Of a stretch of 64,000 bases of DNA, positions 25,944-35,439 are shown one piece after another. The notes under the pieces are model-generated. The model was not told where the DNA came from and ran no database searches. It saw only the letters and a list, made by a program, of their open reading frames with translations. Positions within the stretch are counted from its first letter, which is position 1. The number at the start of each line of letters is the position of its first letter. A program made the position numbers and the translations under genes. The stretch is taken from the NCBI GenBank assembly GCA_014584465.1, contig JACTMU010000111.1, positions 42,469 to 106,468 of the forward strand, read 5' to 3'. Source of the DNA: Pseudomonadota bacterium (GTDB lineage: Bacteria > Bdellovibrionota > Bdellovibrionia > Bdellovibrionales > JACTMU01).

Positions 25944-26125
25944 TTGATTTTCTCCTTCACAAAAAATGTTTTGTTAATGCAGAACTGCGAAAAAAAGCCT
26001 AGCCTCTCAAAAGTCAAGTTTCAAGGGTGTTCTGGTGGAATGCTGGGACGCTCCATAAGAAGCCCCTCCTCATCTTGAATCTAGGAGCCTAGAGGCCGGA
26101 TGCTTAAATTGACTGAGCTTTTATT

Positions 26126-28123
26126 TTAAGGATTGGGTAGCCATTTCGAGAGATTTCGAATCTTTGTTTGGAATTCCTTAAGATCAGCCTGATGGAAGCG
26201 CTTTCCAAATCGCAGCAATGTGTAGTCGGTAAATAGGACTTCTAGCTCTTGCCTGTGAGATGGAAAGGCAAGAGCCGCTCGTTCAAAGAGTGTGATAGGT
26301 CCCTCTGAGTTTGAAATGGAGAGCCCCCTCTTTTCCAAAGCGTCGCAGAGTTTTTGATATAAAACCGTCACTTGATCGTACTGAGGCTGACTTCGAAAGT
26401 GGAGATAGATGAGAATGAAACCAAAGAGAATGGCCCCGATCAACACTACTGCAAGGATCAGCCAAGGTTGAAATGCAATCCCAAAGAACTCAAGGAGAAG
26501 TGATTGAGCCTCAAAGTTGTAGTTGAAGAGGAAAAGATTCCAATTGTTGGTGATGGCATCCCATGCAAGGGGGACTTCGGAACTTAAGCGAAGATTTGCT
26601 AGAAATGTGTTCTTCACCAATTGATCCAAGAAACCAGGCTCGCCAACCGATTCAAGTTGATCGCGAAGGTAATCTTGTCCACCCATCGCAATGCGCATGG
26701 GCGCCACAACGGTGGTGGGATCCACGCGGACCCAACCACGGTGAGTTTGCCACACTTCGACCCAAGCATGTGCATCGCGATCTCGAACGAGGATGTAATC
26801 ACCATATCGGTTGTTGAGCCCTCCATGGTAACCGATGATGACCCGTGAGGGAATGCCAGCGGCTCTCATGAGCGTTGCAAAAGTTGCAGCGTAGTGTTCG
26901 CAAAAACCGCTCTTCGTTTCAAAGAGAAACTCTTTGAGTTTGTCTTTCTTAGTGAGATGGGAACTCAAGCTGTAGGAGAAGCCGTTGGTTTCGAAATATC
27001 TAAGGGCGAGGTCCACAAGCTCTTGGTCCGAAGTGGATTGATGGACCCATGATTGAGCAAGTTTTAGGATCTCTGGATCGAGATCCTTAGGAATCTGAAG
27101 ATAGGACTCAACATGATCGGGTTCTTGAGCTTCCGTGGTGGAGTGGACGACGGAGTAGATCTGATAATAGACCAGATCCCTGCGCTCCTCATCCATCTGG
27201 AATTCACTCTCTTGAGAGACGAAGACCTGATTTTCAAGGTTGAGGATCCTCATCGAATAGGGTCGATCCATTCCAAAGAGCCAAGGTCCAGACTGGGGTT
27301 CAAGGGTGATCTCATAGAGATACACTCGACCCCCAACCTGAGGTTCCTTGAACTCCGACGAGAGGAGCTCAGCGTGGTTCGTAGTGGAATCCCAGCTGAG
27401 GCCGCTTGAGTTGGTGAGGACCGTGCCTCTCCAATATCGTAGGTCCATAGGAATGGGAACATGGGACGGGGGTTTGACTCGAAATGCGATCCGATTGGAC
27501 TCCACAAGATCGGCCATTTCACCGGGTTCAAGACGATTGGAAAATCCAACTTGGGATTTGCTTTTTGTTCCATTGGAAACAGCGTCGACCTGAATTCGAG
27601 GAAACAAAAGAAAGAGAAAAATCACAAATGGTGAAGCAAGTGCGAGAAGTCGAAGAGCTTTTCGAATCGAAAGAAAGGTTAATGCATCTTGAGGTGAGTG
27701 GAGATCCACGAGCACAAAGATGGAGGTCACAAAGAGGATGGCAGAATAGACGGTGGGTGCCAACGAGGAGGAGCTCAAAGCATAGCAGAGAATGAGAAGA
27801 TAGGATATGAGAGTCAAAGTCATGACGTCTTTGTAGGTACGAGTTTCAAGAAATTTGATCATGACCATCAACGCCATAAAATGCGGGATGAGACTGAAGG
27901 TCAACAATGTACCGAACTGAAGATAGAGAGTAATGAGAGCGAGAATGATTGCGGCACTGATAAGGAATTTTGAGGGCTTCTCCTGGCTTCGCCGAAATCC
28001 ATGAAAACCCGCCAAAAGGCCGCTGCCAAGGGCAACCGTGAGCCAAACGGGAAAGTGTAGAGCAAAGGGTGCAAACGTCATGAGAAGGTAGACAACAAGT
28101 AGATATCCAAAGGATCTCTTCAT
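26126..28123 (-). CDS. TgpA-like membrane transglutaminase
   Basis: 665 residues. About six hydrophobic segments occupy residues 5-175 (DUF3488-type N-terminus). A periplasmic transglutaminase-like domain lies at about 380-500 with the catalytic triad Cys in SGFCEHYAATFATLMRAAG, His in RDAHAWVEV and Asp in GWVRVDPT. One more membrane helix (about 555-580) and a short cytoplasmic tail follow. This is the layout of TgpA, an essential inner-membrane protein in Pseudomonas; the substrate is unknown. The ATG overlaps the DUF58 stop (ATGA) and follows GGTGGAG. Third gene of the moxR-DUF58-tgpA operon. Confidence 0.9.
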   Translation of the reverse strand: MKRSFGYLLVVYLLMTFAPFALHFPVWLTVALGSGLLAGFHGFRRSQEKPSKFLISAAIILALITLYLQFGTLLTFSLIPHFMALMVMIKFLETRTYKDVMTLTLISYLLILCYALSSSSLAPTVYSAILFVTSIFVLVDLHSPQDALTFLSIRKALRLLALASPFVIFLFLLFPRIQVDAVSNGTKSKSQVGFSNRLEPGEMADLVESNRIAFRVKPPSHVPIPMDLRYWRGTVLTNSSGLSWDSTTNHAELLSSEFKEPQVGGRVYLYEITLEPQSGPWLFGMDRPYSMRILNLENQVFVSQESEFQMDEERRDLVYYQIYSVVHSTTEAQEPDHVESYLQIPKDLDPEILKLAQSWVHQSTSDQELVDLALRYFETNGFSYSLSSHLTKKDKLKEFLFETKSGFCEHYAATFATLMRAAGIPSRVIIGYHGGLNNRYGDYILVRDRDAHAWVEVWQTHRGWVRVDPTTVVAPMRIAMGGQDYLRDQLESVGEPGFLDQLVKNTFLANLRLSSEVPLAWDAITNNWNLFLFNYNFEAQSLLLEFFGIAFQPWLILAVVLIGAILFGFILIYLHFRSQPQYDQVTVLYQKLCDALEKRGLSISNSEGPITLFERAALAFPSHRQELEVLFTDYTLLRFGKRFHQADLKEFQTKIRNLSKWLPNP

Positions 28124-29034
28124 TCTCCACCATAGCCCGCAAGAATCTTAAGACATTTCGCGCCGTGAACTTTACCATGTCCGAAAGGCACGTGTTGATT
28201 GGGGAGGCGCATCTCAAACTTAAGATCATTTTGAAGAGCACTTTTGATCCATTGAGAGATCTGGGAGAGCCTGGACTCTTCGTCACCCTTTCGAATCGCG
28301 TGCCAATCGAAAACGAGATAATCGGGCTGCCCCTCGTGAAACTCCTTGACCATGATGGGACGTCCTCGAGCAACGACCTTCCAGTCAATGTGGTTTTGGG
28401 ATTCTCCGGTCAGATATTGGCGATGCCCTGAAAAATCACTTCGACCTGAGCCACCACCTCCCTCACCTTGTTGAAGAGAGGGTCTACTCTCGAGTGGAGG
28501 AAGCAGTTCACCTTGGGGTGATGGATAGACGTAGTAGGGAGTGTCGACCCGCACGCGCTTCCAGGCTCTAAAGAGACCTACGGGATGGAGCGAGTTGATG
28601 CAAACAGTGTGCAGCGTGTGAACTCCTCGTTGAGAGACCGAAAGAAAGCAGTTCACGGTGCCACTTGTGTGAGCCTCAAGAGCGTTGATCTTGCCAAAAA
28701 GATTCTTTTCTCTCTTTTGAGAAGTGGTGATGGTTAGAGCAGAGTTCGTATGGGAGCTTTCATTGAGGATGGTGACCATCACTGAAATTGCATTTCCTGC
28801 AAATTGAGGAGGAATATGAATGGATCGAAGTGAGATCCCAAGGAGATTGTTGTGCGTTTGAATCATTGCGACAAAGAGTGTTGAGATAAACAGAAATGCA
28901 AGCATGTAGGTGATGTTGTTGTTTCGATAGATCGATATGAAAAAAAATATGGCACCCATGCCGATAAAGAGCCATCCATACAAGGTTGGCATTACGTAGA
29001 TTCGCATGTCATGGGAACGTTTCTTAAGATCCAC
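28120..29034 (-). CDS. DUF58 domain membrane protein
   Basis: 304 residues from GTG at 29034 (GAGG seven bases ahead; an ATG nine codons later is an alternative). Two hydrophobic segments (about 17-60) form an inner-membrane hairpin. The cytosolic part has DFSGHRQYLTGESQNHIDWK and then the basic segment ARGRPIMVKEF, the DUF58 signature (Y--GD-VR-IDW--TAR). DUF58 proteins have a von Willebrand A-like fold and are almost always encoded next to MoxR ATPases, as here. Confidence 0.9.
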   Translation of the reverse strand: MDLKKRSHDMRIYVMPTLYGWLFIGMGAIFFFISIYRNNNITYMLAFLFISTLFVAMIQTHNNLLGISLRSIHIPPQFAGNAISVMVTILNESSHTNSALTITTSQKREKNLFGKINALEAHTSGTVNCFLSVSQRGVHTLHTVCINSLHPVGLFRAWKRVRVDTPYYVYPSPQGELLPPLESRPSLQQGEGGGGSGRSDFSGHRQYLTGESQNHIDWKVVARGRPIMVKEFHEGQPDYLVFDWHAIRKGDEESRLSQISQWIKSALQNDLKFEMRLPNQHVPFGHGKVHGAKCLKILAGYGGE

Positions 29035-29043
29035 GACCGCGCC

Positions 29044-29997
29044 TCAGTGAACTCTTATGGTTCGAATCAACTCACGTGCCTGATCTTGGGCCTGGGAAAC
29101 TGTGATGTCACCCGAGGAGTAAAGTCGATGGTTGATGACACTGATCGTGACTGCCTGGACATCTTCAGGTAGCACAATGTCTCGTCCGTGCATGTAGGCC
29201 CAACTTCGAGACGCAGCCAAAAGATCTCGACCGGCACGTGGAGAAAGGCCGACGAGATCCGCATGTTCGGTGCGACTGGCCTCGAGAATGTCTTGTATGT
29301 AGTTGATGATTGGTGGTGAGGCAAAGACGAGTTCCGCCTGCTCCTGCAGCTTGACAAGTTCATGAACCGTGACAATGGGTTGCAGGTTGTCGATGAGGGT
29401 CTGTCGTTTGGCTCCAGAGAGGAGTTGGTTTTCTGCCTGACGACTGGGATATCCCAAAGTCAATCTCATAAGAAAGCGATCGAGTTGTGACTCCGGAAGT
29501 GGAAACGTTCCGATTTGTTGTCTTGGGTTTTGAGTCGCAACCAAAAAGAAGGGATCTGGCAGGGTGTGAGTATGGCCATCCACGGTGATTCGATGCTCTT
29601 CCATGGCTTGGAGAAAGGCACTTTGGGTCTTTGGACTGGCTCGATTGAGTTCATCACCCAGAACCAACTGCCCAAAGATAGGTCCACGATGAAATCGAAA
29701 TCTCTGTTCGTTTTGATCAAAGATGGAAACTCCAATGATGTCGGAAGGCAGAAGATCGCTTGTGAATTGAATCCTTTGAAAGTCGAGTCCAGTTGCTCGA
29801 GCCAGAAATTTTACGAGAGTTGTCTTTCCCATTCCAGGGAGATCTTCAATGAGCAGATGCCCTCGTGAGATCAGAGCACACAGGGTCAATTTCAAAACTT
29901 CTGGTTTTCCAAGAATGATCTCGCTGCCTTTTCGTTCAAACTCATCGGTTAGAGCCACAATTGAGGAATCCAGAGAAATCTTCAATGAAAGAGACAT
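29044..29997 (-). CDS. MoxR-family AAA+ ATPase
   Basis: 317 residues. Walker A is PGMGKTTLVKFLA (about 55-67), followed by RIQFTSDLLPSDIIG (the MoxR insert), Walker B QLVLGDELNRASPKTQSAFL, sensor 1 FFLVATQNPRQQIGTFPLPE, and the C-terminal lid. MoxR ATPases act as chaperones with VWA-domain partners; here the partner is the DUF58 protein nine bases downstream. This is the promoter-proximal gene of the three-gene operon. Confidence 0.94.
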   Translation of the reverse strand: MSLSLKISLDSSIVALTDEFERKGSEIILGKPEVLKLTLCALISRGHLLIEDLPGMGKTTLVKFLARATGLDFQRIQFTSDLLPSDIIGVSIFDQNEQRFRFHRGPIFGQLVLGDELNRASPKTQSAFLQAMEEHRITVDGHTHTLPDPFFLVATQNPRQQIGTFPLPESQLDRFLMRLTLGYPSRQAENQLLSGAKRQTLIDNLQPIVTVHELVKLQEQAELVFASPPIINYIQDILEASRTEHADLVGLSPRAGRDLLAASRSWAYMHGRDIVLPEDVQAVTISVINHRLYSSGDITVSQAQDQARELIRTIRVH

Positions 29998-30070
29998 ACC
30001 TACCCCTTAGTCGAGTTGATGGTCCATAGCCATTCAATATCTGTTTCGGCATTCCCATTGAGATTGTTGA

Positions 30071-30183
30071 GTGCCAGGTTCCGTTTGCTGGACGCGTAGT
30101 GACACAATCACAGATGCAGATCCAAGGAAGAAACGAATCATCTTGGATCTGACTCATCGTGCCCAGCAAACGGAACCTGGCAC
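30071..30183. repeat. 113-bp nested palindromic element (GTGCCAGG arms)
   Basis: Perfect 21-base outer arms, beginning GTGCCAGGTTCCG (30071-30091) and their complement (30163-30183), surround a second inverted repeat CAGATCCAAG (30117-30126) with CTTGGATCTG (30142-30151). The outer GTGCCAGG matches the first bases of the 55-bp palindromes at 4364 and 5036. The element fills the gap between the moxR operon promoter region and the gene at 30212. Confidence 0.9.
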
Positions 30184-30211
30184 AATCAACTTAGAAAAGA
30201 ACCAAATGGCA

Positions 30212-30754
30212 CTAGAGCTCTTCGCCAACTTTTAAGTTGCATTGCCCATTTTCTTGTTTTTCTATTGCTTCTTCAATTTCTTCCTTGCTAGGCTCAGGTG
30301 TGCCCGTTTTCCTGACGATGAGTGCCCCAGCGGTAGCTTCAGGGCCAAAGCCTACTACGAGACCCGACAAAGTGCAAAATCCAGCTGTGCCACACGCCAA
30401 TAGACCCTTCCAACCAAAGATAAAACTGAAAGCGGCACTCCCAAAAATGTAGATTCCCGAAGGATCCCTCTTTCCGTAACACTTCAAATCAACTCCAAAT
30501 TCATCATAGAGATAGCTGAGTCCTGCTCCGCCTCCATAAACATCAACCAGGTAATCAATATTTCTCTTATCATAACTCATGGAGTTCGTACTGCATTCCA
30601 TTTTTGCGGAAGTATAAAGGCCTTTTGTTTTAAGCATTCGAATATTGCCCGAATCATCCATTATGCCTTCACATTGAAGACGGGTGGCATTCCCTTCCAA
30701 CGAAAACGAACTAACTAGAAAAATCAAAAAAAACAATGGCGACCATTTTTTCAT
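30212..30754 (-). CDS. Unrecognised exported protein with six cysteines
   Basis: 180 residues with a signal peptide (about 1-23, SLEGNA then T). The mature domain contains six cysteines (LQCEG, KMECST, DLKCYG, LACGTAGFC, GQCNL), probably disulfide-paired, and a hydrophobic central stretch (about 100-145: IYIFGSAAFSFIFGW, GFCTLSGLVVGFG) that could be a membrane hairpin. The C-terminal end is acidic. A very strong AAGGAGGT precedes the ATG. No family was recognised. Confidence 0.65.
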   Translation of the reverse strand: MKKWSPLFFLIFLVSSFSLEGNATRLQCEGIMDDSGNIRMLKTKGLYTSAKMECSTNSMSYDKRNIDYLVDVYGGGAGLSYLYDEFGVDLKCYGKRDPSGIYIFGSAAFSFIFGWKGLLACGTAGFCTLSGLVVGFGPEATAGALIVRKTGTPEPSKEEIEEAIEKQENGQCNLKVGEEL

Positions 30755-31198
30755 TGTGACCTCCTTATGATCTCAATAAGCGAAATAAACAAATCGATGT
30801 ACTTACTTGGTACATGGATTGCTTATACTATACAAACTCACCCTTTGATAGGTCCCTGGAAATATTTCATAACTGTCAACAATATGAACAGCAGGTCGCC
30901 TCATCCAAAGAGCTAAGAAGATAGCAGATTGAATCCCAGTATGTTCATGGAGATTCAATGCATTGTTTTAAGACACGAGATCAGGTGGCGGTTGTAACAG
31001 CTTAGGCGGTCGATTTGATTGTTCAATTTTGAGAGCTCTTCGCAAAAAAAAGTGGGTGTTGAAGGCGGGGAGTGGTATGATGAATAGACCTGCGTGCGTC
31101 TATTGCAAATTGAGGTCCCCCTGTCTCTCTATAGAGCAGGGTGAATCCATCCTTGTGCGTTCATCTGATGATCAATGTTTTTTTTGATGGAGATTGGC
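30755..31198. other. 444-base intergenic region between divergent genes
   Basis: The region separates the minus-strand exported protein gene from the plus-strand propeller gene. It is AT-richer than its flanks. A short palindrome-like GTACTTACTTGGTAC lies near 30800 and a TATGAT at about 31075, but no -35 box at proper spacing was found. No open frame, tRNA or repeat arm was recognised. Confidence 0.5.
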
Positions 31199-33526
31199 AT
31201 GGGTTTCTTCCCCAAGAGAATGTCTTTTCAATATTTTCTTCTTTTGTGGATCTCTGTTCTTTTAATTCCAGGGTGCCAAAAGGGCCCTTTGATGACACAG
31301 TTCTCAATGGACTCGAGCGGAAGCAACGGAGACGGAGGTGGAGATGGATCCATTGAAGATGGAACCTCCGAATCGGATTCACCCTGTGTCGAAGGCGAAT
31401 CCTCTTGCAATCCAGATTTGCCCGACGCCACTCAAGAGGATCCATCGGGTGGAGATTCAACCCCACAGTGGGTAGCGATGCCTCTTAGAACTAAGAATCA
31501 AGTTGAAGCGGGACATGCAGGAGGAGAGGGCCTTCAGGCGGTGCAGACGATCGCTTTTGCGCCCACCAATGAAAAGGTCGTCTATTTGGGTGTGGACACC
31601 TCCAATGTGTGGAAGTCTTTGGATGGAGGTCTCTCTTGGACTCCAAAACCTTCCGGTTTTCGTGCCGAGGGTGTACGTTCACTTGGAGTTGATCCACTCA
31701 ATGAAAATGTGGTCTTTGCAGCAGGTATGAATCCTGATTATGACACCCCTGTGACAGGAATCTATAGAACACTTGATGGAGCAGAGTCTTTCGAGCTTGT
31801 AAAGCGAACCTACTACTCCAAAATCATCGATGGAGTGAAGAAGATCTCAGCTGAAGGTCAATTTTTTGCATTTGATCTTAACAGCTTTGATGGGACGAGA
31901 TGCCAAACTGTCTATGCTGGGACCCATGGAAGTGGGGTTATGAAATCAACAGATGGAGGAAGCACCTGGACCGTATTGGCTCTTGATGGCAAGCGGGTTT
32001 CAGACATTGCACTTGTAAGTCTTAGCAGTACAACCAATGTGATCTATGTGGCAACCAATGACAAGGGATCATCAGGAAAGGGGCTTTACAAGATCTCTGA
32101 TTCCTCTGGAGGTGTTTCTGTGAGCGCACTCGGAAATCTTCCTAACTATCCTCGAACCCTTGCGGTGGATGGGCGGACACCAGAGAAGCCCACCATCTAT
32201 GTAGGTGCAGGACCCTCTGGCGCCTACAAGTCGACCGACGGGGGTGCAAGTTTTGTGCGATTGAGTACGGGTGCGAGCTACATAGGAATTGATCATGATA
32301 CGGTGGTGATTTCGCCTTCCAATCCTGAATATATCTATGTGAGTTTCTATCTGAACACAACACGAAATCCGCTCTACAGCCGTGATGGTGGAGTGACCTG
32401 GAATGCACCGACGAGTCTTGATGTTGGAAAATTGTCGGCAACAGGTTATGGAATCTACTACAATGTGCCTGTGGCCTTCCATCCGACCAATGAGATGGTC
32501 GCTGTCTCCTATCATGATCAGATTGTGATGAGGACTGAGGATGGTGGCGGAACATGGTCCTTCAGTGGCAATGGCTTTATGGGGGGGCGTCGTAGCGAGA
32601 ATAGGTCCTCAACCTATTTTGATCCAACCGACTCCAACCGTATGATCTACTTCTTGACCGATTTTGGCCCCTTTTTAACCACCGACCAAGGAAATAGTTG
32701 GAAGAGGCTTCCTGTTCCAGAAAGTGGTTTGCGATCGACTCCTGTGGGGGTCTCCTATTCGGGGGCAGATTCCAATGTGATTGTCGCAGCAGTGGGCGAG
32801 TGGAACTCTCAGCGCATCGTGAGATCCCAAGACGGGGGTGAGACATGGACCGCCATTACCGGAACAACGGGAAATTTTCGGTTCATGGCAGTTCATCCGC
32901 AGGACAAGAATTGCATCTATGCAGGCAGTAGGGGTGGATCAGATGCCCCAGTTGGTGGGTGGAGAAGTGAGGACATGGGGGTTACGTGGACAAAGATCAC
33001 CGATAAATTCATTCGCGTGGTTTCTCCAAACAATGGCAACATCGTTTACGCCACAGAGGAGCGAAATTCGAATGTGGTCTTTTGGTATTCGTCCGATCGA
33101 GGAAATCAGTGGATTGAAATAGGAAGTGTTCCTACCGCGAGTGTTTATGATGTCGATATTGATTTCAACTCCAAAGTCATTTATGCAGCTGGTGGTAATG
33201 GTCTCTACAAATGTGATGAGGGTCGTTGGACAGAGATTGCAAAGTCCAACGGTTTGCCAGGTGAAACCTTTGGGGAGACGACATTTTTTACAACATGGAA
33301 CGTGGTTGCAGATCCCAAGACAAGCGGAACTCTCTATGCAGGTATGGTATCTGGATATGGAAAGCGAAAACAGTTCATCTTTAGGTCTGTGGACTATGGC
33401 CAAACGTGGGAAGACATTGGTTACAATCTACCCTCCCCAACCCGCATTTGGGGGCTGGCGGTGGATCCACGCGATGGTTCGGTCCACATCAGCATCAGTC
33501 ATGGAAATTTCATTTTCAATCCCTAA
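31199..33526 (+). CDS. Large beta-propeller lipoprotein with Asp-box (BNR) repeats, copy 1
   Basis: About 775 residues from the ATG at 31199 (GGAG six bases ahead). A lipoprotein signal with lipobox LIPGC is followed by a Ser/Gly/Asp/Glu linker of about 70 residues. The body has about ten Asp-box motifs of the S-DGG-TW type (for example SLDGGLSW, STDGGSTW, STDGGASF, SRDGGVTW, SQDGGETW, SVDYGQTW), typical of tandem seven-bladed propellers such as GH74 xyloglucanases and sortilin-type domains. Whether it is a glycosidase cannot be told; catalytic Asp positions were not verified. It is probably surface-exposed and binds or cleaves glycans or proteins. A paralogue lies at 58655-61012. Its 3-prime end overlaps the convergent rluB gene by 11 bases. 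Confidence 0.85.
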   Translation: MGFFPKRMSFQYFLLLWISVLLIPGCQKGPLMTQFSMDSSGSNGDGGGDGSIEDGTSESDSPCVEGESSCNPDLPDATQEDPSGGDSTPQWVAMPLRTKNQVEAGHAGGEGLQAVQTIAFAPTNEKVVYLGVDTSNVWKSLDGGLSWTPKPSGFRAEGVRSLGVDPLNENVVFAAGMNPDYDTPVTGIYRTLDGAESFELVKRTYYSKIIDGVKKISAEGQFFAFDLNSFDGTRCQTVYAGTHGSGVMKSTDGGSTWTVLALDGKRVSDIALVSLSSTTNVIYVATNDKGSSGKGLYKISDSSGGVSVSALGNLPNYPRTLAVDGRTPEKPTIYVGAGPSGAYKSTDGGASFVRLSTGASYIGIDHDTVVISPSNPEYIYVSFYLNTTRNPLYSRDGGVTWNAPTSLDVGKLSATGYGIYYNVPVAFHPTNEMVAVSYHDQIVMRTEDGGGTWSFSGNGFMGGRRSENRSSTYFDPTDSNRMIYFLTDFGPFLTTDQGNSWKRLPVPESGLRSTPVGVSYSGADSNVIVAAVGEWNSQRIVRSQDGGETWTAITGTTGNFRFMAVHPQDKNCIYAGSRGGSDAPVGGWRSEDMGVTWTKITDKFIRVVSPNNGNIVYATEERNSNVVFWYSSDRGNQWIEIGSVPTASVYDVDIDFNSKVIYAAGGNGLYKCDEGRWTEIAKSNGLPGETFGETTFFTTWNVVADPKTSGTLYAGMVSGYGKRKQFIFRSVDYGQTWEDIGYNLPSPTRIWGLAVDPRDGSVHISISHGNFIFNP

Positions 33527-34415
33527 ATTTGCTCGTCGCTTTCGAACGAACGGGGCGAGTGCGAAAGATCTTCTGAATGGACAGAGGAGTTAAAAAGACG
33601 AACTCTCCTCGGTTGAGATTCCCCAGCCTGAGTTCACCGATGGAGACTCTTTGAAGTTTCATCACATCAAAGCCAATTTTTGCAAACATCTGACGAATTT
33701 GACGGTACTTTCCTTCAGTGATTGTAATACGAATCCAATCATATTTAGAGGATTTCTTCTTGGACCGAATCTTCTCAATCTCTTGAGCTTTGACTCGGCC
33801 TCCAATGATCGAGACGCCGTTTAGAAGCTTATTCAAATGATCTGGAGTCGGTTGACCGTCAACCTTTACAAGGTAGGTCTTTGGGATTTTCTCTTTAGGA
33901 TGAGTTACTTTTTGGCTGAAGTCTCCGTCGTTGGTCATGAGCAGGAGACCTTCGCTGTCCCAATCCAATCGCCCCACAGGAAAAAGCCGATAGGGGATCT
34001 TCTCAATCAGCTCAGCGACAGTGGGACGCCCCTTGGGGTCGTTCATGGTCGACAAGACGCCTTGAGGCTTGTTGAGCATGATGTAGATCTTCTGATCCAT
34101 CTTTCCGATCTTCTTTCCATCGACCACAACTTGATCCATCTGTGGATCGATCTTTCGACCTAGTTCAAAGACCTGCTTGCCGTTGACCTTGACTAAACCC
34201 GACTCAATAAGCTCATCGGCTTTACGTCGACTGGAGACGCCACAATCGGCCAAAAACTTGTTCAGTCTGACCTCAGAGCCTTTCAGCTGAGGTTCTACGT
34301 GGCGGGAGGCACTGTCTGAATTTGCTTTCTTGGCCCTTCTTCGGGGCTTTCGGGCTCTCTTAAAGGGGTTCGACCTCATGGTAGCTTTCTCTTTCCTGGA
34401 GTTTGAGTGAGTCAT
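33516..34415 (-). CDS. rluB: Pseudouridine synthase, RluB/RsuA family
   Basis: 299 residues from the ATG at 34415 (AAGGA six bases ahead). A basic N-terminal tail (about 1-45, Arg/Lys-rich) precedes an S4 RNA-binding domain (about 50-95, VRLNKFLADCGVSSRRKADE). The catalytic domain has YIMLNKPQGVLST, PVGRLDWDSEGLLLMTNDGD with the catalytic Asp, and EGKYRQIRQMFAKIG near the C-terminus. Enzymes of this family convert a single uridine in rRNA to pseudouridine. RluB (23S U2605) is favoured because of its length and tail, but RsuA or RluE specificity is not excluded. It overlaps the upstream unknown gene by 56 bases. Confidence 0.9.
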   Translation of the reverse strand: MTHSNSRKEKATMRSNPFKRARKPRRRAKKANSDSASRHVEPQLKGSEVRLNKFLADCGVSSRRKADELIESGLVKVNGKQVFELGRKIDPQMDQVVVDGKKIGKMDQKIYIMLNKPQGVLSTMNDPKGRPTVAELIEKIPYRLFPVGRLDWDSEGLLLMTNDGDFSQKVTHPKEKIPKTYLVKVDGQPTPDHLNKLLNGVSIIGGRVKAQEIEKIRSKKKSSKYDWIRITITEGKYRQIRQMFAKIGFDVMKLQRVSIGELRLGNLNRGEFVFLTPLSIQKIFRTRPVRSKATSKFRD

Positions 34416-35439
34416 CCAGAGTCCTTATCAGAAGGACCAAGGTCTTGTCACCAGGGAAGATGTTTTCTAAGGCCATTCTTGCACGATTTAGCACCTCGTG
34501 ACCTCGACGAAGGTCAAAGCTAGGAGAATTTCGCACATGCTGGATCGCCTGCTCCAGATAATCGATCAATTCATGATAAATTGGGTCCGACTCCTTACGA
34601 ACATAGGACTGCTCCAGCCTTTTTAGGGCATAGAAGAGGTGGGTGTTTTGGGAAAGTTTAAGTGTGGAAAAGCTCTCATATCTTTGAAAAGTGTAACCTC
34701 GAATGAGTGCACCTTGAAGGTGGACTGAGGATTGAAATCGCGCGACCACAAAGGGAGAGATCTCCACAGTTTGATCCACACCTTTTTGGAACTCCATTTG
34801 GGGATCATAATGGAGCGAGTCCAATGCGACCAAAGGTTCAAGCACACCGTTCAAAAGTATCATAATGTAGCTGAAGCTTGTGACCGAGAGATTTCCACCA
34901 TGGTCGAGTCGAAGAGCCAAGACTTTTGTCTTGTCATGTTTGAGAACCCTGAGCTGTTCACTCTGGCCAAGAGCAGGTATCAGATATCTATGAATGACTT
35001 CAACAGCATCCTCAGGTCGTTTGAGAGTGATGAGTTGAAGATCTTTAACATTGAGAGTGGCAGTAAAATCGATCGGTTCTCTCTTAAGCAGAGGTGATTT
35101 TGTTAAAAACTCACCAACTTCTCCAGAAAGAATGTCACGATTTTCTTGCCAGTAGGGAAACTTCAGGGATCGTCGAAAAAAAGAGTTCACCACTTCAGTG
35201 GTAAATTGGACCTCGGAAGAGTGAAAACAACTCAAGTAGTTGTAGAGTGCGCCAAGAGCAACTTTTCTTTGCGAGGTGCTATTTTTGAGATACTGCTTTA
35301 CTGTCGCAACAGTTACCATAAAATTACGATAGAAAGGTTTAGGCCCAGAGTCCAGAAGAAATGTTTTTGGAAGAAAGAACCATCTTTTCCTGAGAGGTGA
35401 GTATGAAGCGAGAAATTGATAGATCTCTATTTGGAGCAT
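34360..35439 (-). CDS. Unrecognised cytoplasmic protein
   Basis: About 359 residues from the ATG at 35439; a later ATG at 35319 is possible and neither has a good Shine-Dalgarno. The earlier part of the open frame overlaps the divergent coiled-coil gene and is probably not translated. There is no signal peptide or membrane helix. The protein is mixed alpha/beta with a central beta-rich segment (about 165-250) and a helical C-terminus (about 285-355). No domain was recognised. It overlaps the rluB start, so the two are likely co-transcribed. Confidence 0.6.
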   Translation of the reverse strand: MLQIEIYQFLASYSPLRKRWFFLPKTFLLDSGPKPFYRNFMVTVATVKQYLKNSTSQRKVALGALYNYLSCFHSSEVQFTTEVVNSFFRRSLKFPYWQENRDILSGEVGEFLTKSPLLKREPIDFTATLNVKDLQLITLKRPEDAVEVIHRYLIPALGQSEQLRVLKHDKTKVLALRLDHGGNLSVTSFSYIMILLNGVLEPLVALDSLHYDPQMEFQKGVDQTVEISPFVVARFQSSVHLQGALIRGYTFQRYESFSTLKLSQNTHLFYALKRLEQSYVRKESDPIYHELIDYLEQAIQHVRNSPSFDLRRGHEVLNRARMALENIFPGDKTLVLLIRTLDDSLKLQERESYHEVEPL

